A DNA stretch of 64,000 bases from Corynebacterium kroppenstedtii DSM 44385 (GTDB lineage Bacteria; Actinomycetota; Actinomycetes; Mycobacteriales; Mycobacteriaceae), in the NCBI RefSeq assembly GCF_000023145.1, contig NC_012704.1:496001-560000 (forward strand), in the 5' to 3' direction. A program made the position numbers and the translations under genes. The notes beneath the pieces were generated by a model that was not told the origin of the DNA, made no database searches, and was given only the letters and a program-made list of their open reading frames with translations. Positions 47,071 through 55,654 of this stretch are shown one piece after another. Position 1 is the first letter of the stretch; each line of letters opens with the position of its first letter.

Positions 47071-48231
47071 CTACGCGCTCTTGTTGGCTAGTTCATTGTC
47101 CAGAATGTAATCAATGGCAGATACTAATTTTTCGACATCCGCGGTATCGATAGCCGGGAATGTGCCAATACGCAGCTGGTTTCGTCCAAGCTTGCGGTAA
47201 GGCTCAGTATCCAGCACACCATTAGCACGCAAGATGGCCGCGATTCGTGCCGCGTCAATGGCGTCGTCGAAATCAACGGTCGTGACGACGAGGGACCGCC
47301 CCTGCGGATCGGCGACGAATGGTTGCGTCTCGGGGCGCTTTTCAGCCCAGTCGTAAATAACGCGTGACGAGGCAGACGTCCGCTGGACCATTCCGTCGAG
47401 CCCACCGTTGTTATTCATCCACTGCACTTGCTGATCCATCATGAGCAGCGTCGCTACTGCTGGCGTGTTATACGTTTGGTTCTTGCGCGAATTATTCACA
47501 GCAGTCTGCAGATCGAGGAACGCGGGAATAAACCGGTCAGATTTCGAAATCCGCTCAATTCTTTCCAGCGCGGCCGGGCTCATCGCAGCGAACCATAAAC
47601 CGCCATCGGAGGCGAAGCATTTCTGCGGCGAAAAGTAGTAAGCATCCGCATTCCGAATATCGACGGGTAAGCCACCAGCGCCCGAGGTTGCGTCGATAAG
47701 GACGAGCGCGTCACCGGATGGCCGCTCCACGGGAACCATCGCCCCCGTCGACGTCTCGTTGTGCGCCCAGGCAACAACGTCCGCGTCGACATTGTTAAGT
47801 TCCGACGGGGAAGGGGCGGTGCCAGGATCACTTTCGAGGATGATCGGGGCATCCAACCAGGGGGCACGCTCGGAGGCAGCCGCGAACTTGCCGGAAAACT
47901 CCCCGTACTTCAGATGAGCGGATCGGCGTTCAATCAGGCCGAAGGTCGCTGCGTCCCAAAACGCGGTGGCCCCGCCCAGTGAGGCGACGATTTCGTACCC
48001 GTCGGGAAGCTGAAAGAGTGACGTCAGGCCTTCCTGGATAGAGGCGACGATATTCTTGACCCCGGGCTTGCGGTGCGAGGTTCCCATAATGGTGGTCGCG
48101 CCCTGGTCAATGGCTTTGATTTGCTCCGGGCGGATTTTGGAGGGGCCGCAGCCAAAGCGACCGTCGTGGGGGAGGAGGTCCTCAGGGAGCTGAGGTGCGT
48201 CGGAAGGGGTTGATGATGCGGTGGGTGTCAT
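47071..48231 (-). CDS. serC: phosphoserine aminotransferase
   Basis: The enzyme converts 3-phosphohydroxypyruvate and glutamate to phosphoserine and 2-oxoglutarate in serine synthesis, feeding cysE upstream in metabolism. The 386-aa actinobacterial form (longer than the 360-aa E. coli type) has DGRFGCGPSKIRPEQI at the start, GTSHRKPGVKNIV, AHNETSTGAMVPV and the PLP lysine in YYFSPQKCFASDGG. I prefer ATG 48231 because it gives a normal N-terminus; ATG 48276 in frame adds 15 residues and cannot be excluded. Neither has a strong Shine-Dalgarno. Confidence 0.92.
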   Translation of the reverse strand: MTPTASSTPSDAPQLPEDLLPHDGRFGCGPSKIRPEQIKAIDQGATTIMGTSHRKPGVKNIVASIQEGLTSLFQLPDGYEIVASLGGATAFWDAATFGLIERRSAHLKYGEFSGKFAAASERAPWLDAPIILESDPGTAPSPSELNNVDADVVAWAHNETSTGAMVPVERPSGDALVLIDATSGAGGLPVDIRNADAYYFSPQKCFASDGGLWFAAMSPAALERIERISKSDRFIPAFLDLQTAVNNSRKNQTYNTPAVATLLMMDQQVQWMNNNGGLDGMVQRTSASSRVIYDWAEKRPETQPFVADPQGRSLVVTTVDFDDAIDAARIAAILRANGVLDTEPYRKLGRNQLRIGTFPAIDTADVEKLVSAIDYILDNELANKSA

Positions 48232-48670
48232 GGAGGGCTCGTATATCTCTAGAGACTGTGCGTTGGTGGGGATCATAGTGACGCGCTCGTGAATAAGCGA
48301 ATAAAAACCACAAAACTGTTTAAAATGCGTGCATTGACCTCAATTCAGTCGGGGATTAACCCTGAAAGAGGGTGGAATTCTGGCCATTGATTGGCAACTG
48401 TCGTCCACGTCACAACCTTTGTTAAACTGTGCGGCATACCATTACTCGGGTATGTCTGCTGTCGCCCCCACGTGAGTGAGGTTCTACACTAGATCGTGAA
48501 GAGGGCAGGTCTTCAGTATTTGTCTTGTCGTCCACATGATGGATGCCGTGAATCGGTGAACATTGACCAACAAAGAGAAGGCCGCCCTCGAAAGTGTATG
48601 AGTGCAGGGAAAACTTAAGCGAGCATCAGCTCCATACGGCATAACCACTGCTTTCGGAGAAAGGGAAAAC
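48232..48670. promoter_or_regulatory. divergent control region between serC and gltA
   Basis: About 440 bases. GCCCCCA (48464-48470; TGGGGGC on the other strand) fits the RamA consensus. TACACT (48485-48490) could be a gltA -10. The gltA ribosome-binding site GGAGAAAGGG ends 5 nt before ATG 48671. In C. glutamicum gltA is controlled by RamA, RamB and GlxR; I see no perfect GlxR palindrome. Confidence 0.4.
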
Positions 48671-49981
48671 ATGGCTGACAACAATGCTGCAGAGGCCAAG
48701 GACAAGGCTGTACTTACCTACCCGGGAGGCAGCTATGAAATGCCGATCGTTAAAGCAACCGATGGGAACGACGGTATTGCCCTAGGAAAGCTGCTCCAGG
48801 AAACTGGCTACGTTACCCTCGATCCGGGATATGTAAATACAGGTTCCACGCTGTCCAATATCACCTATATTGATGGTGCAAATGGGATTCTTCGCTACCG
48901 CGGATACCCCATCGAAGAATTGGCCGAGAAGGCAACCTTCAACGAAGTCTCTTACCTACTGATTAACGGTGAGCTTCCCAACCAAGAACAGCTCGACGAA
49001 TTCAACCGCAATATTCGCCGGCATACGTTGGTTGATGAAGACTTCAAGGATCACTTCTCCATTTTCCCGCGGTCATCACACCCCATGGCCGTTATCGCTT
49101 CTGCGTTGAACGTGTTGTCCACCTACTACCAGGATTCGCTCGACCCGCTCGACCCGAATATGCAGAAGCTCAACACCTATCGCCTGATGGCGAAGGTTCC
49201 TGTGCTGGCTGCCTACTCCCACCGCGCACGTCGTGGCCAGCCGTTCATGTACCCGGATAATGGCCTGAACGCTCGCCAGAACTTCATGCGCATGATGTTC
49301 GGCTACCCGACGGAGGACTACGAAGTTGACCCCGTTCTGACGAAGGCTCTTGACCAGCTCCTTATTCTCCACGCGGACCACGAGCAGAACTGCTCCACGT
49401 CGACGGTTCGCATGGTGTCCTCCGCGCAGGCCAACATGTTCGTGTCTATTGCTGCCGGCTTCAATGCTCTGTCCGGTCCGCTTCACGGTGGCGCTAACCA
49501 GGCAGTGCTGGAAATGCTCCAGGAGATCAAGGACAACGGTGGCGACGCGACCGAGTTCATGAACAAGGTGAAGAACAAGGAAGACGGGGTGAAGCTGATG
49601 GGCTTCGGTCACCGCGTTTACAAGAGCTACGATCCGCGCGCTGCAATTGTGAAGAAGACCGCGGACCGCGTGCTCAACCACCTTGGCGTCAACGACGATC
49701 TCCTCGAAATCGCCGTGAACCTGGAAGAAATCGCCCTCAAGGACGACTACTTCATCGACCGCAAGCTGTACCCGAACGTCGACTTCTACACTGGCCTCAT
49801 TTACCGGGCCATGGGCTTCCCGACCAACTTCTTCACCGTTCTGTTCGGTATGGGCCGCCTGCCGGGTTGGATCGCTCAGCACCTCGAGCTCGTGAACGAC
49901 AAGTCGTCGCGCATCAACCGTCCGCGTCAGGTATACACGGGATACGATGAGCGCCACGTCATTCCGCGTAAAGAACGCTAA
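48671..49981 (+). CDS. gltA: citrate synthase
   Basis: The enzyme condenses acetyl-CoA and oxaloacetate to citrate at the head of the TCA cycle. The 436-aa type II (hexameric) enzyme has GILRYRGYPIEELAEKATFN near the start, the oxaloacetate His in ADHEQNCSTSTVR, the catalytic His in GPLHGGANQAVLEML and MGFGHRVYKSYDPR, and the catalytic Asp in NVDFYTGLIYRAMG. The open frame starts at 48602, but ATG 48671 has a strong GGAGAAAGGG and the expected MADN start. It is followed by two stem-loops and the FKBP gene, the order I recall from C. glutamicum. Confidence 0.97.
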   Translation: MADNNAAEAKDKAVLTYPGGSYEMPIVKATDGNDGIALGKLLQETGYVTLDPGYVNTGSTLSNITYIDGANGILRYRGYPIEELAEKATFNEVSYLLINGELPNQEQLDEFNRNIRRHTLVDEDFKDHFSIFPRSSHPMAVIASALNVLSTYYQDSLDPLDPNMQKLNTYRLMAKVPVLAAYSHRARRGQPFMYPDNGLNARQNFMRMMFGYPTEDYEVDPVLTKALDQLLILHADHEQNCSTSTVRMVSSAQANMFVSIAAGFNALSGPLHGGANQAVLEMLQEIKDNGGDATEFMNKVKNKEDGVKLMGFGHRVYKSYDPRAAIVKKTADRVLNHLGVNDDLLEIAVNLEEIALKDDYFIDRKLYPNVDFYTGLIYRAMGFPTNFFTVLFGMGRLPGWIAQHLELVNDKSSRINRPRQVYTGYDERHVIPRKER

Positions 49982-50007
49982 ATAACGAGCGCCAAACATG
50001 ATGTTCC

Positions 50008-50079
50008 GGTGCCAGTAGGCACCCCGCCATGAGCCAAGTTCGTCATTACCAGCTACTCTGGTGAGCCGAGCTTGGCTCA
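50008..50079 (+). terminator. two stem-loops between gltA and the FKBP gene
   Basis: First, GGTGCC-AGTA-GGCACC (50008-50023). Second, TGAGCCAAG (50030-50038) with CTTGGCTCA (50071-50079), a perfect 9-bp outer stem enclosing ACCAG-CTACT-CTGGT. A weak T stretch follows. They may terminate gltA transcription partly or protect its 3' end. Confidence 0.55.
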
Positions 50080-50133
50080 TTGCTTCGTCAGTTCCCCTAT
50101 ACCAGCGAGTCTTTAACAAAAGGAGAAAATCTC

Positions 50134-50493
50134 ATGAGTAAGCCAACTATCGAGGTCCAATCGGGGCCAGCCCCGCAGGATCTCCTCATTGAAGACATCA
50201 CGGTAGGGGACGGCCCTGAAGCACAAGCGGGATCCAACGTTGAGGTCCATTACGTAGGGGTGGACTTCGAAACCGGCGAAGAGTTCGATTCTTCGTGGGA
50301 TCGCGGACAGACCATCACATTCCCGCTCACCGGTCTGATCGCCGGCTGGCAGGAAGGCATTCCGGGCATGCGCGTCGGGGGACGCCGTAAGCTGACCATT
50401 CCGCCGGACATGGCGTATGGGCCCGCCGGCACCGGCCACCCGCTCGGTGGCCGAACCCTCGTGTTCGTTATCGACCTGGTGGACGTCAAGTAA
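50134..50493 (+). CDS. fkpA: FKBP-type peptidyl-prolyl cis-trans isomerase
   Basis: A single-domain cytoplasmic prolyl isomerase, 119 aa. The FKBP core reads VEVHYVGVDFETGEEFDSSW, FPLTGLIAGWQEGIPGMRVG, GRRKLTIPPDMAYG and LVFVIDLVDV. The active-site residues (Tyr, Asp-Ser pair, Trp in AGWQEG, Tyr in AYG) are present. AAGGAG lies 9 nt before ATG 50134. It follows gltA by 152 bp with stem-loops between, and has its own terminator. Confidence 0.95.
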   Translation: MSKPTIEVQSGPAPQDLLIEDITVGDGPEAQAGSNVEVHYVGVDFETGEEFDSSWDRGQTITFPLTGLIAGWQEGIPGMRVGGRRKLTIPPDMAYGPAGTGHPLGGRTLVFVIDLVDVK

Positions 50494-50514
50494 GACCTCT
50501 GCACCGGGATAAGT

Positions 50515-50544
50515 GCTGGCGCCCCTAGCGCCAGCTTTTCTCTT
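50515..50544 (+). terminator. terminator of the FKBP gene
   Basis: GCTGGCGC pairs with GCGCCAGC around CCCTA, followed by TTTTCTCTT. It ends 17 nt before the arsR-type start. Confidence 0.88.
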
Positions 50545-50560
50545 ATGTCATAATCTTCGT

Positions 50561-50971
50561 ATGTGTGAAGATAAGAAGGCTTGTAGGTTTGACGTTAACA
50601 GCGCTTACGTCGATTTAGCCGCGGAAGTTTTTCGTCTCTTGTCCGATCCCACCCGGATCAGGATCATCCTCGCCCTCCGCGACGCAGGAGAGATGTCTGT
50701 CAATCACCTCGCGGACGTCATCGACAAGTCCCCAACGGCGACGTCCCAACACTTAGCCAAGTTGCGGTGGGGGCGCATCGTTGATGTGCGTCAAGACGGC
50801 ACACGCATGTTTTATCGGCTGGTTGATGAACACGCGCGGGAACTCGTCGCTCAAGCCGTCTTCCAAGCAGCACATGCTCTCGATATCGAGCCCGCCCACC
50901 ACCGCACGCACAAGCATTGCCCACGGGAAACGGGTTCCGCGGAAGGTAGAGATCGGGAGACCGAACAATGA
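50561..50971 (+). CDS. ArsR/SmtB-family metal-sensing repressor
   Basis: A 136-aa winged-helix repressor. The DNA-binding part is VFRLLSDPTRIRIILALRDA, MSVNHLADVIDKSPTATSQH and the wing VDVRQDGTRMFYRLVDEH. In helix 5 the SmtB/NmtR metal motif D-x-H-x10-H-x2-H reads D89-x-H91-x10-Q102-x2-H105, so one ligand is Gln. A tail with H113, H114, H117, H119 and C120 could complete an NmtR-like Ni/Co or Zn site. CATAAT lies 6 nt before ATG 50561. It overlaps the ATPase gene by ATGA and probably represses it. Confidence 0.88.
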   Translation: MCEDKKACRFDVNSAYVDLAAEVFRLLSDPTRIRIILALRDAGEMSVNHLADVIDKSPTATSQHLAKLRWGRIVDVRQDGTRMFYRLVDEHARELVAQAVFQAAHALDIEPAHHRTHKHCPRETGSAEGRDRETEQ

Positions 50972-51204
50972 CCACCGATCTTGAGCCGTCGACAAATACA
51001 CACATCCCGACGCAAGACGCGGTAGATTCGTCCGATTCGCCTGTTTCACCCGATCCGCGTAATTCAGCTGAATCAGCTGCTCAGGTTAGGGAAGCTATTC
51101 GGCCTTCATCCTGGTTAAAAACCGCTGTGGCCTTGCCAGAAGTTCAATGGGCAGTGGGGTCCTTGGCATTCTTCCTCCTCGGCTGGGGCTGCCAAGCTAT
51201 CTAA
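50968..51204 (+). pseudogene. N-terminal piece of a P1B-4 metal ATPase, ended by an in-frame TAA
   Basis: 78 codons starting in the ATGA overlap with the ArsR stop. After a polar N-terminus without a CxxC metal-binding domain comes the first transmembrane helix (WAVGSLAFFLLGWGCQAI). TAA at 51202-51204 ends the frame. The next codons in the same frame (ACG CCG GCT CCA, then TGG TGG) continue directly into the second helix of the ATPase, with no insertion or deletion. One base change would explain the break. It could be a nonsense mutation, a sequencing error, or a stop that is read through. Confidence 0.85.
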
Positions 51205-51216
51205 ACGCCGGCTCCA

Positions 51217-52953
51217 GTGTGGTGGACCCTGTTTATCGCCTGCTACCTCGCGGGTGGATGGAATCCACTCATATCAGCATTGCAAGCAATCAAGAATAAA
51301 AAGCTCGATGTCGACCTACTCATGATTGTGGCGGCCATCGTCGCCGCTGCTATCGGGCAAATTCTTGATGGTGCGCTCTTAATCGTCATTTTCGCCATCT
51401 CCGGAGCCCTGGAAGTCATCGTCACACAGAGGACGGCACATTCAATATCCTCATTGCTCAGCCTTGCTCCAGAGCAGTCGAATCTTCTTAATGACGACGG
51501 AACAACCCGCGTCGTCAATTCGAAAGAATTGCAGGTCGGGCAGCGGATCCTTATTTACCCGGGGCAGCGCATCGGTGGCGACGGAATCGTCGTTGATGGT
51601 GTCAGCGAAGTCGACCAACAGGCAGTCACCGGTGAATCGGTCCCTGTTCTGCGCAAAGTTGGCGACGAGGTGCTCTCCGGCACGATGAATGGCACGGGAA
51701 CCCTCACCGTTGAGATATCGCGCCCCGCGTCGGACACAGTGATCGCTCGGATTGTCTCCCTGGTTGAGGAAGCGTCGAACACCAAAGCTCGGACTCAGGT
51801 CTTCATTGAGAAAGTAGAGCAGCTCTATTCGGTCGGGGTTATTATCGGGACGCTTATTGTTCTTTTCCTCCCGATCGTATTGTTAGATTATAGCTTTGAG
51901 CAGGCATTATTACGTGCCATTGTGTTCATGATTGTTGCGTCACCATGTGCCGTTGTGCTGTCGACGATGCCACCATTGCTGGCCTCTATCGCTAACGCGG
52001 GGCGGCATGGTGTCCTGGTGAAAACCGCGACCGTGATGGAATCGATAGGGCACTCGAGCATCATCGCCTTCGATAAGACCGGGACACTGACCCAGGGTGC
52101 GCCGGACGTCACGAACGTTGTTCCCGCAGAAGGATATGACGCTGATACCGTCATCCGGTTTGCCGCCGCGGTGGAGCGTTTCAGCGAACACCCGTTGGGG
52201 CAGGCGATTGTCCGCGCCGCCGAGGCCCGCGCGATCACCATCACGAACGCCACCAACTTCCGAGCAATCCCTGGTCAGGGTGTGGAAGGAGTCGTCGAGG
52301 GACATACCGTGACAGTGCGCCGTGCTGATGAAAAATCTGCGACGGCAGGCACCGACGTCATCGTCACAAAGGACGATGCCCAGGTAGGGACAATTATGCT
52401 TGTCGATAAAATTCGGCCAGGTGCGGCCCGAGCTATTGACGACGTCAACGCCGTGGCTCCGGGTGGGTTAATGCTGTTGACAGGGGACAATGCCTCTGCG
52501 GCGTCGACCGTTGCTCGGCATATTGACCTCGGGTCCATCCATACCGAGCTATTGCCCGAAAATAAAGCCCACATTGTTGCGGAACTAGAACGGGACGACC
52601 ATCGAGTCCTCTTTGTCGGAGACGGAATTAATGATGCGCCCGGACTGATGGCAGCCTCAACCGGCATCGCGATGGGGCGGCGTGGTTCCAACCTTGCGCT
52701 AGAGGCTGCGGATGCGGTGATTGTTTATGACGATCTCTCTGCCGTTGCTCCGTTGATCAAGCTGTCGCGTCGGGCACGACGGTATGTTGTCGCCAACCTG
52801 TGCATTGCTGCGGCAGTGATCATTACGCTGGTCACCTGGGATCTACTGGGGACGCTGCCCTTGCCTCTAGCAGTCGCTGGGCATGAGAGTTCGACCGTCA
52901 TCGTTGCCGTTAACGGAATCCGGCTGCTGAGGAAATCAGTGTGGGAAGACTGA
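51217..52953 (+). CDS. P1B-4-type metal-transporting ATPase, main part after an in-frame stop
   Basis: 578 codons holding everything but the first helix. TGES-type actuator loop (VDQQAVTGESVPVL), the metal-site helix with SPC (MIVASPCAVVLSTMPPLLA), DKTGT phosphorylation motif, the HP motif SEHPLG, GDGINDAPGLMA, and a last helix with HESST are all intact. SPC plus HExxT is the P1B-4 signature (CoaT, CtpD/CtpJ), predicted to export Co2+, Fe2+ or Zn2+. The GTG at 51217 could restart translation 12 nt after the stop, but no Shine-Dalgarno is seen and the first helix would be missing. It is convergent with the carboxyltransferase gene, 17 bp away. Confidence 0.85.
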   Translation: MWWTLFIACYLAGGWNPLISALQAIKNKKLDVDLLMIVAAIVAAAIGQILDGALLIVIFAISGALEVIVTQRTAHSISSLLSLAPEQSNLLNDDGTTRVVNSKELQVGQRILIYPGQRIGGDGIVVDGVSEVDQQAVTGESVPVLRKVGDEVLSGTMNGTGTLTVEISRPASDTVIARIVSLVEEASNTKARTQVFIEKVEQLYSVGVIIGTLIVLFLPIVLLDYSFEQALLRAIVFMIVASPCAVVLSTMPPLLASIANAGRHGVLVKTATVMESIGHSSIIAFDKTGTLTQGAPDVTNVVPAEGYDADTVIRFAAAVERFSEHPLGQAIVRAAEARAITITNATNFRAIPGQGVEGVVEGHTVTVRRADEKSATAGTDVIVTKDDAQVGTIMLVDKIRPGAARAIDDVNAVAPGGLMLLTGDNASAASTVARHIDLGSIHTELLPENKAHIVAELERDDHRVLFVGDGINDAPGLMAASTGIAMGRRGSNLALEAADAVIVYDDLSAVAPLIKLSRRARRYVVANLCIAAAVIITLVTWDLLGTLPLPLAVAGHESSTVIVAVNGIRLLRKSVWED

Positions 52954-52970
52954 CTTTCTGGACGCGGCCC

Positions 52971-54521
52971 CTACACGATCGTGGCGAGCCGCTCGTAATG
53001 TGCCAGACGCTGCTCACGCCCACGTCGCAAAGTGGAATTGAGCTTAATCTCCCACAAGGCGCGAGCAATTGAGTCAATGACCACCTTGCTGTCGGCCTCG
53101 GCATCGGTGCTATTCAATGCGGGAATAAGACGATCGACGATTCCGCGTTCGTGAAGCTTATCCGCCGCAACAGACTGGTTTTCCATCATCGCCGGCGCAT
53201 GATCGACATCCCGGTAAATAATCGCGCTGGCCCCCTCCGGGGGGAGAGGCGCCAACCACGCATCTTCACAGGCCAGAACCTGATCGGCAGGAATCATCGA
53301 GAGCGCGGCACCGCCACACCCCTGGCCGATAATGACCGACACTGTCGGCACGTCGATATCGAGAATCTCCGCCAGCGTGCGTGCAATGGAGCCAGCCATC
53401 CCAGTCCGCTCCGCACGGTCTGACAACTCGCCACCAGGCGTATCAATGACGCTGACCAGCGGAATCCCCAGCTCATGGGCCAACGTAATTCCGCGCCGGG
53501 CGAAGCGCATCGCCTCTGTGCTCAAGGGGCAGTCGCCCAATGGTTCCTGCGCGGTCCGGTCCATTCCGACGAACACGAGAGATTGGTCGTTGATCCGGGT
53601 TAACCCCACGATCACAGCCTCAGACATTCGTCCGTCGCCGGTTCCCGAGAGCTGAATCCAGTGGTCAGAGAGTGCATTCACGAGATCCGCGGCGCCGGTC
53701 CGCTGTGGGTTGCGGGTTCGGGTGATGGCGTCCCACGCTGACCTCACCTCACCAGACGGTGACGTCGGCTCGGCCGGTTCCGTCGCATGATCAGGGCGGA
53801 TAAGAACGTCGAAAAGTTTTGTAAATTGCCGACGAAGGCCCGTGGGATCGATGACCCCATCGATGACCCCGTGGCGGGAGAGATACTCGCCCGTCTGAAC
53901 CCCAGGTGAGAGAGGCTTGCCCGTCGTGAGTTCGACGACGCGGGGGCCCAGGAATCCCAGCGTGGCGCCGGGCTGGGCGAAGGTGAGGTGCCCCGCGGAG
54001 CCCCAGGACGCCATAGCCCCGCCCGTCGTGGGGTGGCGGAGATACACCAGGTAGGGCAGGTGCTGGTCTTTAAGCCGGTGAATCGCGGCGGTGATCGAGA
54101 TCATCAGCGCAAAGGCCGGCGTTCCCTCTTGCATTCGCGTACCACCGGACGCGGGCGAAATGAGAAGGGGCAAACTTTCCGCTGTTGCGCGGTGGATGGC
54201 GTCGATAATTCGTCGTGATGTCGCAGCCCCGATGGACCCACCGAGAAAAGAGAACTCCGAGGCCACCACGGCAACACGGTGACCGTCAATCGTTCCGGCC
54301 CCGGTGATCACGGCCTCATCAACCCCCGACTTTTCCCGCGCGCGAGCTAATGACGCTGCGTAATCGTCGGAAATATCTCCATAATCAGGTTTAGTGTCCC
54401 AGCTATCCCATGAATCGGTATCGAGAATGTCATGAATGAGGTCATGGGCGGACAGGCGCTCGGGCTGAGGGGTGGACGGGGAAGAAGAAGTCGGAGTAGA
54501 TGAACCGGAATGTGACACCAT
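52971..54521 (-). CDS. acetyl-CoA carboxylase carboxyltransferase, fused beta-alpha type (AccD3/AccDA-like)
   Basis: A carboxyltransferase that moves CO2 from biotin to acetyl-CoA (malonyl-CoA synthesis). In 516 aa it fuses a beta-like half (FLGGSIGAATSRRIIDAIHR, LISPASGGTRMQEGTPAFAL, LTFAQPGATLGFLGPRVVEL) and an alpha-like half (ITLAHELGIPLVSVIDTPGG, VIIGQGCGGAALSMIPADQV, LAPLPPEGASAIIYRD). The bacterial beta-subunit zinc ribbon (paired CxxC) is absent. ATG 54521 lies 6 nt after TACGCT and suits a leaderless start; the ORF extends 50 codons upstream without coding character. The position next to the EchA6-like gene matches Rv0904c-Rv0905. Confidence 0.88.
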   Translation of the reverse strand: MVSHSGSSTPTSSSPSTPQPERLSAHDLIHDILDTDSWDSWDTKPDYGDISDDYAASLARAREKSGVDEAVITGAGTIDGHRVAVVASEFSFLGGSIGAATSRRIIDAIHRATAESLPLLISPASGGTRMQEGTPAFALMISITAAIHRLKDQHLPYLVYLRHPTTGGAMASWGSAGHLTFAQPGATLGFLGPRVVELTTGKPLSPGVQTGEYLSRHGVIDGVIDPTGLRRQFTKLFDVLIRPDHATEPAEPTSPSGEVRSAWDAITRTRNPQRTGAADLVNALSDHWIQLSGTGDGRMSEAVIVGLTRINDQSLVFVGMDRTAQEPLGDCPLSTEAMRFARRGITLAHELGIPLVSVIDTPGGELSDRAERTGMAGSIARTLAEILDIDVPTVSVIIGQGCGGAALSMIPADQVLACEDAWLAPLPPEGASAIIYRDVDHAPAMMENQSVAADKLHERGIVDRLIPALNSTDAEADSKVVIDSIARALWEIKLNSTLRRGREQRLAHYERLATIV

Positions 54522-54527
54522 TTTTCT

Positions 54528-54533
54528 AGCGTA
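54528..54533 (-). promoter_or_regulatory. -10 box of a leaderless promoter (carboxyltransferase)
   Basis: Minus-strand TACGCT, 6 nt before ATG 54521. Confidence 0.5.
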
Positions 54534-54670
54534 ACTCTCATATGTCCCCCGCGAGGGGGCTTTAGTGAAATGATGTGCAGGCCGGGTGTGGGGGATAGTG
54601 TTGTGGGCGATGGAGTGCGTGTTTAGCCCTGCGAGCTGGGGTTCTGCAGGACTGAGCCATAGCGTGTTCA

Positions 54671-55564
54671 ATGGCTCGTATGGCTAACAACACTTCGAAA
54701 GCAGAGACGACACACCAGAACAATGCTGGCCCGACGGCCACGCTGAGCGATGGGACTGTGATCCCACGCTTGGGATTTGGAACATGGGAATTGTCCCAGG
54801 AAGAGACATATTCCTCGGTTCGCACTGCAATTGCGGCTGGATTCCGGCGCATCGATACCGCAATGATTTACAAGAATGAGGAATCAACGGGCAAAGCTAT
54901 TCGCGATGCTATTGAGAATGGTGATGTCACCCGTGAGGAACTCACGGTCTCAACCAAATTGTGGAATTCCGACCAGGGATATGAACCCACTTTTGAAGCA
55001 TTCAACACCAGCATGGAAAAGTTGGGGCTTGATTACGTTGACATCTATTTCATCCACTGGCCGTACCCTGAAAAGAATCAATATAAGGAATCCTTCAGGG
55101 CGATGATTGAGCTACAGAACCAAGGTCGTATTCGCTCCTTGGCTGTGTGCAATTTTTATCCAGAAGCAATGGATGAACTTGTCGCGGAAAATAACAAGAC
55201 GCCGACTATTAACCAGATCGAACTCCACCCCGGGTTCTCGCAGGCAGCGATGCGTTCCTTTGATGACCAGCACTCCATTCTGACGGAATCATGGTCGCCG
55301 TTGGCCCAGGGTAATTACTTTGATGAGCTAGTTATTAAAGATTTGGCTGCTAAGTATGGAAAGACACCAGCGCAAATTGTTCTTCGCTGGCACCTTGATA
55401 TGGGGCTCTCTGTCTTGACCCGCTCCAAGTCCAAAGAACATGTGGAATCCAACTTCGATATTCTCGACTTCTCCTTAACGACGGATGAGGTTGAGCAGAT
55501 CACTGCGTTGGACCGTGAAGACGGGCGCATTGGTGCTGATCCCAGCACTGCTAACTTTGAGTGA
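54671..55564 (+). CDS. aldo/keto reductase
   Basis: An NADPH-dependent carbonyl reductase of 297 aa (294 aa from the alternative ATG 54680), in the 2,5-diketo-gluconate/prostaglandin F synthase-like group. The tetrad is visible: Asp in FRRIDTAMIY, Tyr in MIYKNEESTG, Lys in LTVSTKLWNSDQGY and His in IYFIHWPYPE. NADPH-binding residues are in RWHLDMGLSVLTRSKSKEHV. The start lies 149 bp from the divergent carboxyltransferase. The substrate is unknown. It precedes the EchA6-like gene by 90 bp. Confidence 0.93.
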   Translation: MARMANNTSKAETTHQNNAGPTATLSDGTVIPRLGFGTWELSQEETYSSVRTAIAAGFRRIDTAMIYKNEESTGKAIRDAIENGDVTREELTVSTKLWNSDQGYEPTFEAFNTSMEKLGLDYVDIYFIHWPYPEKNQYKESFRAMIELQNQGRIRSLAVCNFYPEAMDELVAENNKTPTINQIELHPGFSQAAMRSFDDQHSILTESWSPLAQGNYFDELVIKDLAAKYGKTPAQIVLRWHLDMGLSVLTRSKSKEHVESNFDILDFSLTTDEVEQITALDREDGRIGADPSTANFE

Positions 55565-55617
55565 TCCCCACGCAGCCCGTGTGACACGCGGGCGTGGTGC
55601 GGGTACGTTGGCGAAAA

Positions 55618-55640
55618 CGCCGCGCGGGGCTTGCGCGGCG
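55618..55640 (+). other. GC-rich hairpin in the echA6 promoter region
   Basis: CGCCGCGC pairs with GCGCGGCG around a 7-nt loop. It ends 2 nt before the -10 box TAGCCT. On the minus strand a T-run follows (TTTTCG), but no minus-strand gene needs it. It may be a protein-binding palindrome or a 3' end for the aldo/keto reductase transcript. Confidence 0.5.
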
Positions 55641-55642
55641 CA

Positions 55643-55648
55643 TAGCCT
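55643..55648 (+). promoter_or_regulatory. -10 box of a leaderless promoter (EchA6-like gene)
   Basis: TAGCCT, 6 nt before ATG 55655; no Shine-Dalgarno. Confidence 0.5.
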
Positions 55649-55654
55649 GTATTT

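Noticed and set aside
49076..50119. Minus-strand ORF of 347 codons opposite gltA
   Set aside because: Antisense shadow of citrate synthase; composition is typical of frame shadows in G/C-rich genes.
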